Source of the DNA: JAHECQ01 sp963775125
Lineage (GTDB): Bacteria > Actinomycetota > Acidimicrobiia > Acidimicrobiales > SZUA-35
Assembly (NCBI GenBank): GCA_963775125.1
Contig: CAVZHQ010000004.1
Span: 1 to 64,000 of the forward strand
Reading direction: 5' to 3'
Length of the DNA: 64,000 nt
The first letter of the stretch is position 1. Every line of letters starts with the position of its first letter. Below, in pieces: positions 18,019 through 27,274 of the stretch. The notes below the pieces were generated by a model. That model saw only the letters and a program-made list of their open reading frames with translations. It searched no databases and was not told the DNA's origin. Both the position numbers and the translations under genes were made by a program.

Positions 18019-18540
18019 TAGTTCGTCGCAGCCATCATCCGTGCTGCCGGCATCGCCAGCCTTGACGGCGAACTCAACTGGAACAGCGGCCCCGAGGGGG
18101 TCGTCATGTCGCTCGGCGTGTCATTCTTTCCCGCGACGTACACCCTTCTCGGCCTCGTCATCACCCGCCGCGCCGTCCGCACCGGCGTCGCCGTGACCGG
18201 CCTCGGCCTGCTCGGCCTCGGCGCATTCGCCGGCATCGCATTCTTTCGCGTCTTCATGGCCAAGTTCACCGACGAAGGACTCGACCCCAACGCGATGAAC
18301 CAGGCCTTCGAAGCGACCCACGTCGGGACATCGCGGCAATCATCAACCTCGTCAACTTCGCCGCATGGCTCACCGTCGGAATCGCCATCCTTAAGACGAC
18401 AGTCGAACCTCGCTGGGTCGGAGCGTCCTGCATCGGCGGCGTGATCGCAGCGCTCCTCGCCAATCGCGTTCGAGTTGCTCTGGCCACTCAGCGCTGGCCT
18501 CTGGCCTGGAGCGACCATCGGCGTTGCACGTGCTTGGACT
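18019..18540 (+). pseudogene. Polytopic membrane protein remnant
   Basis: Plus-strand text FVAAIIRAAGIASLDGELNW, then SLGVSFFPATYTLLGLVITR and GLGLLGLGAFAGIAFFRVFM describes membrane helices. After a frame change near 18,322 it continues IAAIINLVNFAAWLTVGIAI and ASCIGGVIAALLANRV. A stop codon directly precedes the first phenylalanine, so the N-terminus is missing. No family is recognised. The helices and consistent codon usage argue that this was a real gene of four or more helices, now truncated and shifted. Confidence 0.42.
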
Positions 18541-18696
18541 CGCACCGCCAAATGAGACGCCCCGCCCAGATCGCCGACCCAGCGGCGGCCCGAAGTCTCG
18601 GTATCGGAACAACTACCGGTCCTACGATATGACCCACGGGCCACCAGGCCCCGTCTGACCAGGAGAAACGGCGGCTCCGTGGGGGTTAAACTCGGG

Positions 18697-18781
18697 TGTC
18701 GGAGGGGCGAGTCTAGCCCCAGTCTAGCCCAACGTACATCCGGCCCCTGGGGCGTCGAATTGCGAGTTGCATGAGCGTTCT
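18697..18781 (-). repeat. tRNA-Leu 3'-end-like repeat (copy 5 of 9)
   Basis: Begins TGTCGGAGGGGCGAGTCTAG on the plus strand and continues with a cccctggggcg block and AGCGTTCTAGCTGGTCAGA. It belongs with copy 7 (30,352) as a second subtype that lacks the acgccgcc hairpin. Similarity between copies 5 and 7 goes on beyond the repeat into the toxin gene, up to 18,979. It lies directly downstream of the ParE stop. Confidence 0.62.
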
Positions 18782-18804
18782 AGCTGGTCAGAGGCCCTCT
18801 GGTG

Positions 18805-19134
18805 TCACCAATCGTCCTGGTCAATGTCGCCGAGGATCGTCGCAAGGTCTTGCGCGTACGCAAGCAGACGAACGACATCGACGTGGTCGACCCGCTCGAA
18901 GTAGAACCACCCGCATGGAAACCCTTCGAACCGGCGGGATCGCAGGCCTGGGACACCGGACAGCTCACCGATCCGCAGTGAGCCAGCGCCCGGCATACGC
19001 TCGACCACACCCAGTGACTCGATCGCGGCGTTGAAGAACCGTCCAGCGAGCTGTTCACCGCCTTCGGACCGGTAGTACCTGGTCCGCTCCACCAGGTCGG
19101 CCTCCGCTAGCGGACGCAGCCGAACTGCACTCAC
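18805..19134 (-). CDS. ParE/RelE-family toxin
   Basis: A 109-residue toxin of the RelE/ParE superfamily: LRPLAEADLVERTRYYRSEG (first strand and helix), ESLGVVERMPGAGSLR, then RRFEGFPCGWFYFERVD and VRLLAYAQDLATILGD, the conserved C-terminal strands. ParE members poison DNA gyrase and RelE members cleave ribosome-bound mRNA; the sequence alone does not say which. The GTG start overlaps the antitoxin stop (GTGA). The 3' half is duplicated at 30,424-30,622, where it is joined to an unrelated N-terminus. Confidence 0.85.
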   Translation of the reverse strand: MSAVRLRPLAEADLVERTRYYRSEGGEQLAGRFFNAAIESLGVVERMPGAGSLRIGELSGVPGLRSRRFEGFPCGWFYFERVDHVDVVRLLAYAQDLATILGDIDQDDW

Positions 19135-19382
19135 ACCTCAGGACCAAGGGCCCGACCCCGAAGCTCATCGACCACCTCGTCCGTCAAAGGACGACCCTCG
19201 CCAGACGCGATCCCGTCCGCCATCAACAATCGAAATCGGCGAGCAGCCTCGGCACTCTGATCGCGCCGGATCAGGTCGCGCAGATACTCGCTGGTGTTGC
19301 CGTACTCGCCCGAACGAACACGTTGATCGATGTAGTCCCGCAAGGACTCGGGGAGCGCGAAGCTCATCGTGTTCCGACTCAC
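19131..19382 (-). CDS. ParD-family antitoxin
   Basis: An 83-residue ribbon-helix-helix antitoxin: NTMSFALPESLRDYIDQRV (strand and first helix), SGEYGNTSEYLRDLIRRDQ (second helix with the conserved S-E-Y-L-R-D), then RLTDEVVDELR-type C-terminal tail (RPLTDEVVDELRG). It pairs with the ParE toxin, which it overlaps by four bases. The start is a GTG at 19,382 placed at the predicted transcription start; an ATG at 19,367 is an alternative. Confidence 0.85.
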   Translation of the reverse strand: MSRNTMSFALPESLRDYIDQRVRSGEYGNTSEYLRDLIRRDQSAEAARRFRLLMADGIASGEGRPLTDEVVDELRGRALGPEV

Positions 19383-19388
19383 CTGACC

Positions 19389-19417
19389 ATTGTGTGCTCT
19401 TTATCAACTGTTGTCAA
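19389..19417 (-). promoter_or_regulatory. Promoter of parDE
   Basis: On the minus strand a consensus -35 TTGACA (19,417-19,412) and a -10-like CACAAT (19,394-19,389) are separated by 17 bases. Transcription would start at or next to the GTG of parD, giving a leaderless mRNA. The palindrome CAACTGTTG (19,405-19,413) overlaps the -35 box and is a likely antitoxin operator. Confidence 0.55.
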
Positions 19418-20053
19418 TCGTCAGGAACTGACCCCCTCCAGTGGTCCAGCACGAGGATGCATCACGTCGCCCAGACCCTTCCTGCACCGCGACGTGTCCT
19501 CAAGACGAAAGGCGACGGCGTCATCAACCAGTGCCGAAATGCGACCTGACCAGCCACGACCCAATATTCGGCCCCCACAAGGAGTACCACGAAGCCGTGA
19601 TCGCTCATGACGAAGACCGGTCAATTACCGTCGTGGGGAACCTTTCGAGGGAAGGCACGATCAGTTGGCTTTACGACGCCCGTCTGCGTCAATCACCTCC
19701 TGAAACGCTACGTCCATCTGGTGCGCTGCAGGGAGAACTGGCGGAGCACGAACACGGCGAGTGACTCCGCCTGAGCTCGAATTTGAGCAGAGAACTACAT
19801 CGAGGTGACGTGGCCCAGCGAAGTTTCGACTAGCCAGCGAGACAACGACAGTCGACCATCCGGCCCGGAACCGCATGTCAGCTCACGATTGCCACCGGGA
19901 CTCGCTTCAGTGACTCTGCCACTTCGCCTCGATGAGGCCGCACGCACGACCTATTTCACGCCTACTTCACAATGTTCAGTTTTAACTGATGACAAGTTAT
20001 TGACATCTGGCCGAAACGCGGAATCCCCAGGCCGGTGACCTGGGGAAACGTTG
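19418..20053. other. Intergenic stretch, nothing identified
   Basis: About 630 bases with only short unconvincing frames on both strands. Base composition is lower in GC around 19,960-20,010 (TTATTGACATCT), which might contain a promoter, but no gene follows on that strand. Confidence 0.35.
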
Positions 20054-20124
20054 TGTCGGAGGGGCGATTACAACCCTTAACCCACGCCGCCGCAGCAGGT
20101 GGCTGGAGCTCGTCGCCGCGGCGT
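20054..20124 (-). repeat. tRNA-Leu 3'-end-like repeat (copy 6 of 9)
   Basis: 71 bases, beginning TGTCGGAGGGGCGATTACAA, then CCCTTAACCC, ending in a hairpin with 7-base arms at 20,094-20,100 (acgccgc) and 20,118-20,124 (gcggcgt). Same length and layout as copies 4 and 8. It lies 30 bases downstream of the small gene ending at 20,155. Confidence 0.65.
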
Positions 20125-20154
20125 AACGGGCGAACGTTTCTGTGGGCGGCTGGC

Positions 20155-20457
20155 TCACCCGGCTTGGTCCGGGAAGCCGTCGATCCAGATGTCGACCGCG
20201 TAGACCACAAGAGAATCGGGCCTGGGATCGAGTTCGTCACCCGTGGCGAAGAGATGGAACGCGCCAACCGTGATGCCCACGACGGTCAATCGGCGACCGC
20301 CACCGTGCTCGGGCAACGAGTCCCAGACTCCCTCGCGAGACAAGAGAGTGAGAACCGAGGCCAGATCGTGCCGCCAGAAAAGCTCCGCCCTATCGGCATC
20401 GAGTTGGGCAGCGATTTCTTCCTCGACCGTCGCTCCGACCCGAACCGGTCGCCTCAC
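20155..20457 (-). CDS. Small protein, candidate toxin of a new pair
   Basis: A 100-residue protein not recognised by family. VGATVEEEIAAQLDADRAEL is a likely helix, and RLTVVGITVGAFHLFATGDEL followed by SLVVYAVDIWIDGF suggests a beta sheet with alternating hydrophobic residues, loosely like the strands of RelE-type toxins. It overlaps the upstream small gene by ATGA, a typical toxin-antitoxin layout, and sits alone with it in its module. The function is inferred only from size, overlap and context. Confidence 0.5.
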   Translation of the reverse strand: MRRPVRVGATVEEEIAAQLDADRAELFWRHDLASVLTLLSREGVWDSLPEHGGGRRLTVVGITVGAFHLFATGDELDPRPDSLVVYAVDIWIDGFPDQAG

Positions 20458-20657
20458 CTACCGAGGGCCCGCAAGCGACGCTGCTCCAGGTCGGCGAGGG
20501 GAACCCGGTTGATCGTCTCAGCTGACAGTTCGGCATCGGAGACGATTCGGAGCAGGTCGGCCTGGTGCTCGATGTCCTCAGCACTCGGGGCACGCGGAAG
20601 GGGGTTGCCCAGTCGATCGGTGGCCTCGGGCGTGGTCGGTATCGCCATGGCTGCCAT
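20454..20657 (-). CDS. Small protein, candidate antitoxin of a new pair
   Basis: A 67-residue protein from the ATG at 20,657 (MAAMAIPTTPEATDRLG); the frame extends to 20,699. The body (PSAEDIEHQADLLRIVSDAE and INRVPLADLEQRRLRALG) is helical and charged. It has no clear DNA-binding motif. It precedes and overlaps the 100-residue gene. Size and order fit an antitoxin, but no family is recognised. Confidence 0.45.
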   Translation of the reverse strand: MAAMAIPTTPEATDRLGNPLPRAPSAEDIEHQADLLRIVSDAELSAETINRVPLADLEQRRLRALGR

Positions 20658-20837
20658 CGTAGTTGGCACCAGTGACAGCGGGTGGCGTCTCGCGGACATC
20701 GCCGGCGAGGTGATGACACCGCGTGTGGGGGCGCCGCCAGATCGACCGACCCACGCTTAGCGACGACGACCGCGGCCGCACTCCCCCTGCCTCACCGAAC
20801 CCGCTAGATCGTCACCCCCGACGCTCTGCTCCGACTG

Positions 20838-20960
20838 GCAGCGGCGCGGCTCGATCCGCAGTGAACTCCTCGACCCCACGATCATCTGGAGCCAACAACA
20901 ACTCGAACGCGTCGTCATCGACTACGTCGAGCGCCACAACACCTACCGGCCCCGATGTTC
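20838..20960 (+). mobile_element. IS481/IS3-like transposase, C-terminal remnant
   Basis: Text GSIRSELLDPTIIWSQQQL, then ERVVIDYVERHNTYRP, follows the end of the IS481/IS3 integrase core (S-x-R-x-E-x-LD, the RHLERVL helix and HYNxxRPH). An in-frame stop interrupts it and the rest of the transposase is absent. Related to the shorter remnant at 15,889. Confidence 0.5.
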
Positions 20961-21005
20961 GCGCCTCGCCTGCCATCACGACGCTCGCGCCCGACATCCC
21001 GAGGT

Positions 21006-22767
21006 TCAGCCTCCGTCCGTCGGTACGCCGTCCTCTGCCGTCAGCGACGCAGCTGCGCGCTCGGCCAGCACGTGTTTGCGGATCTTCCCGGTGGTCGTCA
21101 TCGGCAGGTCACCGGCATCGACCAGAAGCACATGAGCGGGCACCTTGAATCGAGCGAGCCTCTCTGCGCACCAGCCGCGCACCTCGTCGGGGTCGACGGT
21201 TGTGTCCACGGTCGGCACGATCCATGCGCAGCCGACCTCCCCCAGCCGTTCGTGCGGCATCGGCACCACGAAGGCCTGCGCGATGTCCGCTCGGCTGGTC
21301 AGCAGGTTCTCCACCTCGAGCGGCGACACTGTCTCGCCGTAACATCGGTACAACTCCTTGGCCCGACCCGTCAGTTCGACGTAACCGTCGGGGCGCAGGC
21401 GTGCCAGGTCCCCCGTCCGCAGCCAGCCGCCGGGGAGGAATGCCGCCTGCGTCTCGTCCTGCTTTCGGTAGTACCCGTGAGTCACCGTTACCCCCTTCAG
21501 CACGAGCTCACCCTCCGCTCCTGCTGGCACGTCGGCGGAATCGAAGGCGTCGACGATCCGGAATTCGAGCGAATGGTTGGGGTCAGAGCGTGTCCGAGAG
21601 CGACCCCGAGTCGAGCGGACGGCCCACCGTGGTGCTGTGCAGCACGAGTGGATCGGAAGGCTCGGTGAGGGTCGCCGGGCCGACGGTCTCGGTCATCCCG
21701 AATCCGGTACCGAGCTCACGCACCCCGAGCTCGTCTCCCACGCGTTGCCACAGCCGCTGGGGCGAAGCTGCGCCGGCGGAGAACACCGACCGCAAGCTCG
21801 ACAGATCGCAATCAACGCGCCCGGGAAAGTCGAGGATCGCGGAGGTCATGGTCGGCACCAACATGACGTCGGTTGGCCGGTGGCGTTCCACAGCGGCGCA
21901 CGTGTCTTCCGGGGAGAACACGAGGCGAGGAATGATGGCGCCGCCGACCTGCATCGATGCCAGCAGCCCGCAGATGTAGCCGAATGCGTGGTAGAGCGGC
22001 AGGGCGAACAGGCAACGGTCGCCGTCCGCGAGACCACGTTGGCGCGCGGTGAGGTACGCCTGCCGGACCTGCATGTCGTGCGTCCACACCACCCCCTTGG
22101 GGCTCCCAGTGGTGCCGGACGTGTACATGATGTCGGCCATGTCGTCGGGCTTGCCACGATCACTTCCCGGGATGATTCCAGCGGACAGGGCAGCACGTCC
22201 TCGGTCCAGGAGCCCCGTAAAGGACAACGCATCCGGGCGAGCATTGGCGCCGGTGTCGTAGACGACGACCCTGCGCAACTCCGGCAGTGCTTGCCCGCCG
22301 CCAGACGTCTCCCAACCGGGAGCCATCGAGTCCAGGGCGGCGAGATGGTCGAGGGTCCGCCATTGCGACATCACCACGAGCGCCCGGCTGTCCGACTGCT
22401 GGAGGACGTAGCGTAGCTCCTCGGTGCGGAGCAGGTAGTTGAGGTTCACTGCGACGGCCCCGAGCCGGGCGATCGCGAACTTGAGCGCAGGCCACTCCGG
22501 GTAGTTCCCCAGCACGATGGCGACATGGTCGCCGGCCTGGACCCCGATGTCGGCCAACCCGGCCGCGAGGATCACGGACATCTCCGCTACCTCGGCGTAG
22601 CTGATCTCGCGGTCGTCTGCGACCACGAGCGGGCGATCGCCGTAGCGTTCCGCTTGACGATCGAGGTACCCGCTGAGGGTCGTCTCCCTCCACGGGGTGT
22701 TCGCAGCGTCCAACGCCGCACGCCGTTCCGCAACGGCTGGAACGGCACTATCCGTTTGGGTGCTCAT
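21006..22767 (-). CDS. AMP-forming acyl-CoA ligase, frameshifted
   Basis: A class I adenylate-forming ligase of about 585 residues that activates a carboxylic acid to its CoA thioester. Motifs: IMYTSGTTGSPKGVVWTH (P loop), GFGMTE, WLRTGDLARLRPDGYVEL and the terminal lysine in TTTGKIRKHVL. An in-frame TGA at 21,583-21,585 is removed by deleting one base, which restores SLEFRIVDAFDSADVPAGAE across the junction. The ATG at 22,767 is preferred to the GTG at 22,782. It is the last gene of a molybdenum hydroxylase operon, so the substrate is probably an aromatic or heterocyclic acid or a ring-opened product. Confidence 0.82.
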
Positions 22768-22806
22768 CGATGAGTTCCTCACTGTCGGTCTATTCGGTCA
22801 TCAGGA

Positions 22807-23592
22807 CTACGCTGTCCCCGGCGAGCGGGCAAAGGTCGGTGGACGCTTCTCGAGGAACGCCTGGACCCCCTCCGCCATGTCCGGGCCGCAGAGCGCGGCG
22901 ACGACCAGTGCCTCGGACTCGTCGTCGGGTGAGACGGCTCCACCCGAGATCTTCGCGATGATCGATTTCGCGCTGCGCTGCGAGAACTGCGACCGCTGCG
23001 CGATCCGGCCGGCCAATCCGGCCACGGTCGTGGCCAGGTCGCCGTCCGGCACGACCTTGTCGACGAGTCGGGCCCGCAGCGCTTCGGCCGCATCGACCCG
23101 GTCGCCTGACACGAGCAGGTAGGTCGCATATCCGGATCCGACGGCCTGCACCAGACGCCGGGTCGAGGTGAAGCTGTAGACCAGGCCGAGTTTGGCTGGG
23201 GTGATCGCGAAGGTGGCGCCTTCTGACGCGACCCTGAAGTCGCAGCACAGGGCGAGGGCGCACCCCCCACCGATACAAAACCCCTGCACCATGGCGATCG
23301 AGGGGGTCTGCAGCGCGGCGAGGGCGGCCGTGGCGCGTTCGGTCCGCTCGTGCGTCTCTCGCGCCGCCCGTTCGTCGAGCCCGCCGGCAAAGTCTCGGAT
23401 GTCCGCTCCCGCGCAGAAGTTCTCCCCGGAGCCGCGCACCACGAGCACTCGGACCTGCGGGTCGGCGTCCACGTCTGCCAGCAGGTCCGGCAGAGCCGCC
23501 CACATCGAAGCGTCGACCGCCGGAGATTCGAGTACCAGCTCCGCAACGCCGGACTGGCGGGTGACGGTCCATCCGTGCGGCGGCCGGGTCAC
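22807..23592 (-). CDS. Enoyl-CoA hydratase/isomerase family protein
   Basis: A 261-residue crotonase-fold protein. VRGSGENFCAGADIRDFAG supplies the first oxyanion-hole glycine and VQGFCIGGGCALALCCDFR the second. The C-terminal helices (ALRARLVDKVVPD) complete the fold. The GTG start at 23,592 overlaps the stop of the upstream gene. In this operon it probably hydrates or isomerises an acyl-CoA formed by the ligase. Crotonase members also include hydrolases and decarboxylases, so the exact reaction is open. Confidence 0.85.
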   Translation of the reverse strand: MTRPPHGWTVTRQSGVAELVLESPAVDASMWAALPDLLADVDADPQVRVLVVRGSGENFCAGADIRDFAGGLDERAARETHERTERATAALAALQTPSIAMVQGFCIGGGCALALCCDFRVASEGATFAITPAKLGLVYSFTSTRRLVQAVGSGYATYLLVSGDRVDAAEALRARLVDKVVPDGDLATTVAGLAGRIAQRSQFSQRSAKSIIAKISGGAVSPDDESEALVVAALCGPDMAEGVQAFLEKRPPTFARSPGTA

Positions 23593-24902
23593 GATCCCGT
23601 CACCTCGGGTGTCCCAGCAACGGCCATGACCGCGTCCACGATGCCCCCGTAGCCCGTGCAGCGGCAGAGGTTGCCGGCCAGCTCGGCGCGCACGTCGTCG
23701 CGGCTGAGATCTGAGCGCGTGCGCAACAGGTAGAGGGCCGACAGCAGCATCCCGGGGGTACAGAAGCCGCACTGCAGGCCGTGATGCTCGGCGAACGCCT
23801 CCTGCAGGGGATGGAGGTCCTCGCCCGAGGACAGGCCTTCAACGGTCGTGACCCGGGATCCCTCGGCCTGCACGGCATACATGAGGCAGCTTCGCACCGG
23901 CACGTCGTCGACGAGGACGGTGCACGCCCCGCAGGCTCCCTGCTGGCACCCGATGTGCGTCCCGGTGAGTCCGAGTTCCTCCCGTAGCGCATCGGCGAGG
24001 GTGCATCGTGGCTCCACGTCGATCCGCTCGTCCTGGTCGTTAACGGTCAGTTCTACCTTCATGCGACTTCCCTCGTCTCCTGGCGTACGGCCAATGGCCG
24101 CGACCAAGGCGCGTCGGACCATCTCGAACGTCAAGGCACGGCGGTGGGCGCTCGAGGCACGCAAGTCGTCTTCGGGGGTCACGCTTTCCATGGCCGCGTG
24201 TGCCGCGTCGGCGATCCGTGCGTCGTCGAGCCGACCGGTGAGCCGAGCCTCTGCCGCACCGAGGCGGACGGGCGTCCCTGCGACTCCGCCGACCGCGATT
24301 CGCCAGCTCCCGCCAACGTCGCAGACGGCAACGGTGAGCAGGCTGCGGTCGTGGTGGCGGCGGCCGAACTCGGCAAATCCCCAGCGGTCCGGGAATGGGA
24401 CGTCGATCCCCGTCAGGACCTCGGCCGCCCCCAGGGTCGTCGCCGACGGCGCAACGAACAGCTCCTCGATAGGCATCGTGCGTGCGCCTGCCGGTCCGCT
24501 GGCATGGATGACAGCCCCGGCCGCCAGTGCGGCTACGGGGAGTTCGGCGACGGGATCTGCGTGGGCCAGGCTGCCGCCCATTGTGCCCCGGGTGCGGATG
24601 GCTGGGTGGCCGATCCAGCTCGCCGCCTCTGCCAGCAGAGGGTGCCGGCGCTGCGCAACGAGCGCGGCGTGCCGCACCGTTGCGCCTACGTGCACGCCGG
24701 TCTCGGTCGGGCGAATCCGGCCGAGTTCTTCGATCCGGTTCACATCGACCAGCAGCGCCGGCCGAACCTGGCGCATCGCCTGGAGCGGGACGAGGCTCTG
24801 CCCGCCCGCGAGGATCCTGGCCTCACCGTCGGCGTCGGAGAGCGCCCGGATCGCGTCGTCGAGGTCGCCGGCCAGGATGTATTCGAAGGGTGCCGACTTC
24901 AC
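23589..24902 (-). CDS. Fused FAD-binding and 2Fe-2S subunits of a molybdenum hydroxylase
   Basis: A 437-residue fusion. Residues 1-278 match the medium subunit (CoxM-like): GGQSLVPLQAMRQV for FAD, then TRGTMGGSLAHADPVAELP. Residues 279-437, from MKVELTVND, match the small subunit (CoxS-like): the plant-type 2Fe-2S cluster in GCQQGACGACTVLVDD plus a single Cys after it, and the second cluster in CGFCTPGML and NLCRCTGY. In most relatives these are two genes; here no stop or frameshift separates them, although the ATG at 24,062 could allow separate translation. The GTG start overlaps the large subunit stop. It passes electrons from the Mo site through Fe-S to FAD. Confidence 0.88.
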   Translation of the reverse strand: MKSAPFEYILAGDLDDAIRALSDADGEARILAGGQSLVPLQAMRQVRPALLVDVNRIEELGRIRPTETGVHVGATVRHAALVAQRRHPLLAEAASWIGHPAIRTRGTMGGSLAHADPVAELPVAALAAGAVIHASGPAGARTMPIEELFVAPSATTLGAAEVLTGIDVPFPDRWGFAEFGRRHHDRSLLTVAVCDVGGSWRIAVGGVAGTPVRLGAAEARLTGRLDDARIADAAHAAMESVTPEDDLRASSAHRRALTFEMVRRALVAAIGRTPGDEGSRMKVELTVNDQDERIDVEPRCTLADALREELGLTGTHIGCQQGACGACTVLVDDVPVRSCLMYAVQAEGSRVTTVEGLSSGEDLHPLQEAFAEHHGLQCGFCTPGMLLSALYLLRTRSDLSRDDVRAELAGNLCRCTGYGGIVDAVMAVAGTPEVTGS

Positions 24903-27274
24903 GTGACCACCACCGGTTCACGCCCGACCTCCCGGGATCTGCTCTCGTTCAGCGCCGCCCAGATCACGCTCGGAGTCAACGGCAAGCCATCGATGTGCGT
25001 TCCGAGAGCGTCGGCCACCGCACCGGCGAGTACGGCCCCGGGGCCAAGCGTGCCGCCCTCCCCGACGCCGCGCACCCCCAGCGGGTTGTCAGCAGGAACC
25101 GAGAGGTGATCGATGGTCAGATCGGGAATCTCGACCGCGGTGGGCAGTAGGTAGTCCGTCAGCGTGGTGGTCAGCAGGTTGCCCTGCGCGTCGTAGACGA
25201 GCTGCTCGTAGAGCGCGGCACCGATGCCCTGCGCGATCGCGCCCGTGACCTGACCCTTCACAATCACGGGATGCAGAACGCGCCCCACGTCCTCTACGCA
25301 GGCGTAATCCAGGATGCGGAGCTCGCCGGTCGCTCGATCGATCTCGACCACTCCGGCTTGCGCCCCAGCGGCGAAGGCGCCCTGGATCGGGTCGTAGAAG
25401 CGCATCGCTTCCAGTCCCGGCTCGAAACCCTGCGGTAGCCGGTTGGTCTCGAAGTAGGCGACCCGGGCCACATCGCGGACCGACATCCGGGCGGTGGCCT
25501 CGGCGTCGACGAACACGTGTCCGCCGCGCACCGTCACCCGATCGACGGCGAGGTCGAGCAGGGCGGCAGCGAGCGCAAGTACCTGCTCGCGAACTGCAGT
25601 GGAGGCTCGCCAGGCAGCGTTGCCCGCAATCACGGCCTGACGTGACGCGAATGCCCCGAAGCTCCATGTGGACTCCGCTGTGTCGCCGATGCGGACGTTG
25701 ACATCGTCGTAGGCGATACCGAGCGCCTCGGCCGCGATTTGGGCCAGCGTCGTCTCGAGGCCCTGACCCTGTGAGGTCACGCCGCTGACGACGACGGCGC
25801 GCCCATCGGGGTCGATGCGTACCGTCACCGCCTCGTGGCCCGTCCGGAACGGCATGCGCGGTCCCGCCGATGCGGCGCGCCCCAGGCCGGTGAGCTCGTT
25901 GTAGCAGGCAATCCCGATACCGATGTCCGGTTCGCCGACGCTGCGGCGCCGGGCCTGCTCGATACGTACTTCGTCGTACTTGATCAGGTGGAGGACCCGG
26001 TCCAGACAGGCGCCGTACTGGCCGGACTCGTCCCGCAGCCGCGTCGGCATCGTGTACGGGACGTGCTGGGGACCGATCAGGTTGCGGCGGCGGATCTCGA
26101 CATCGGAGATGCCGAGGGCCCGGGCGGCGTCGCTGAGCAGGGTCTCCATCGCATAGACGGTGGCGGGCCGGGACACCCCCCGGTACGGCCCGGTCGGTGC
26201 CGTGTTGGTGGTGATGCCGCGAACGCTGCAGTCGAAATTCGCCAACCGGTAGGGACCGGTAAGGAGTCCACCCGCCATGAGCGGCTCGGCCCCCGCCGTC
26301 CCGGGGTAGACCGAGTAGGCGCCGGCGTTGCACGTCACGTCCGCGCGTAGGGCCAGCAGCTCACCGTCTGCAGCGAAACCTGCCTCGAGCACGTATCGGT
26401 GATCGCGCGCGTGGGTCGCCGCCTGGATGTGCTCGACGCGGTCCTCGACCCATTTGACGGCGATGCCTGGCATGCGGCGGGCGACCAGACAAAGTGCAAT
26501 GTCCTCGGGGTAGACCGCAGATTTCGTGCCGAACCCGCCGCCGACGTCCGGAGCGATGACCCTGATGCTGCTCTCGGGCAGCTCGAGCAGGTCGGACAGC
26601 GCATTGCGGAGCAGGTGCGGACTCTGGCTCCCCGCCCAGTAGGTGAGCTTGCGGTCGGCCTCCTCCCACAGGGCGACACCGACACGGCACTCGAGTGGGT
26701 TGCCTGCCTGCCGGTTCGAGGTGAGGGTCCGTCGCACGACGACAGCCGACGCGGCGAGAGCGGCCGTCACGTCGCCCGCCTCGAACCTGCGCTCGAGGAG
26801 CACGTTGTCCGGGGCATCGGCGTGCACCGGTTCGACCGGGACGTCCCACGCACAGACCTGAGCGGGTAGCGGTTCGAGATCTACCGCGATGAGTTCGAGC
26901 GCGTCCTCGGCCGCGTACGCGTTGCGAGCGACGACGACTGCGATCGCCTCGCCGGCAAACCGGACCTTGTCCACGGCAAGGGCCGGCTGATCGGTCTCCA
27001 CGTACGACGGCAGCGCGGACAACGCGCGCAACGCGATGCCCTGGAAGTCCTCGCCGGTGAACACGGCGTCTACCCCTCGCAGGGCGCGGGCCGCCTCTGC
27101 GTCCACACTGCGGATGCGGGCATGGGGGCTGGAACTGCGGAGGAAGGCCACGTGGCGCATCCGCGGTAGCTGGAGATCGCCGACGAACCGGCCCTGCCCG
27201 GTCAGCAAGCGCCGGTCCTCCTTGCGGCGGACAGCGGCACCGAGCACGGTCCCGGGCTGCTCACTCCCGGTCAC
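24899..27274 (-). CDS. Molybdenum hydroxylase large subunit (CoxL/xanthine dehydrogenase family)
   Basis: A 791-residue Mo-cofactor subunit. VGGGFGTK and the catalytic-base loop GEGGTLGPG near the C-terminus are present. The active-site loop reads GPYRGVSRP, not the AYxCSFR of form I CO dehydrogenase, so this is not a CO oxidiser of that class but a hydroxylase for an organic substrate. With the fused FAD/Fe-S partner it should hydroxylate an aldehyde, N-heterocycle or similar compound using water. The GTG start overlaps the upstream reductase stop. No maturation gene (CoxD, XdhC) is in the cluster, so cofactor insertion must be encoded elsewhere. Confidence 0.88.
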   Translation of the reverse strand: MTGSEQPGTVLGAAVRRKEDRRLLTGQGRFVGDLQLPRMRHVAFLRSSSPHARIRSVDAEAARALRGVDAVFTGEDFQGIALRALSALPSYVETDQPALAVDKVRFAGEAIAVVVARNAYAAEDALELIAVDLEPLPAQVCAWDVPVEPVHADAPDNVLLERRFEAGDVTAALAASAVVVRRTLTSNRQAGNPLECRVGVALWEEADRKLTYWAGSQSPHLLRNALSDLLELPESSIRVIAPDVGGGFGTKSAVYPEDIALCLVARRMPGIAVKWVEDRVEHIQAATHARDHRYVLEAGFAADGELLALRADVTCNAGAYSVYPGTAGAEPLMAGGLLTGPYRLANFDCSVRGITTNTAPTGPYRGVSRPATVYAMETLLSDAARALGISDVEIRRRNLIGPQHVPYTMPTRLRDESGQYGACLDRVLHLIKYDEVRIEQARRRSVGEPDIGIGIACYNELTGLGRAASAGPRMPFRTGHEAVTVRIDPDGRAVVVSGVTSQGQGLETTLAQIAAEALGIAYDDVNVRIGDTAESTWSFGAFASRQAVIAGNAAWRASTAVREQVLALAAALLDLAVDRVTVRGGHVFVDAEATARMSVRDVARVAYFETNRLPQGFEPGLEAMRFYDPIQGAFAAGAQAGVVEIDRATGELRILDYACVEDVGRVLHPVIVKGQVTGAIAQGIGAALYEQLVYDAQGNLLTTTLTDYLLPTAVEIPDLTIDHLSVPADNPLGVRGVGEGGTLGPGAVLAGAVADALGTHIDGLPLTPSVIWAALNESRSREVGREPVVVT

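Noticed and set aside
24899..27274. Form I carbon monoxide dehydrogenase (CoxL)
   Set aside because: The diagnostic AYxCSFR loop is absent; the sequence there is GPYRGVSRP.
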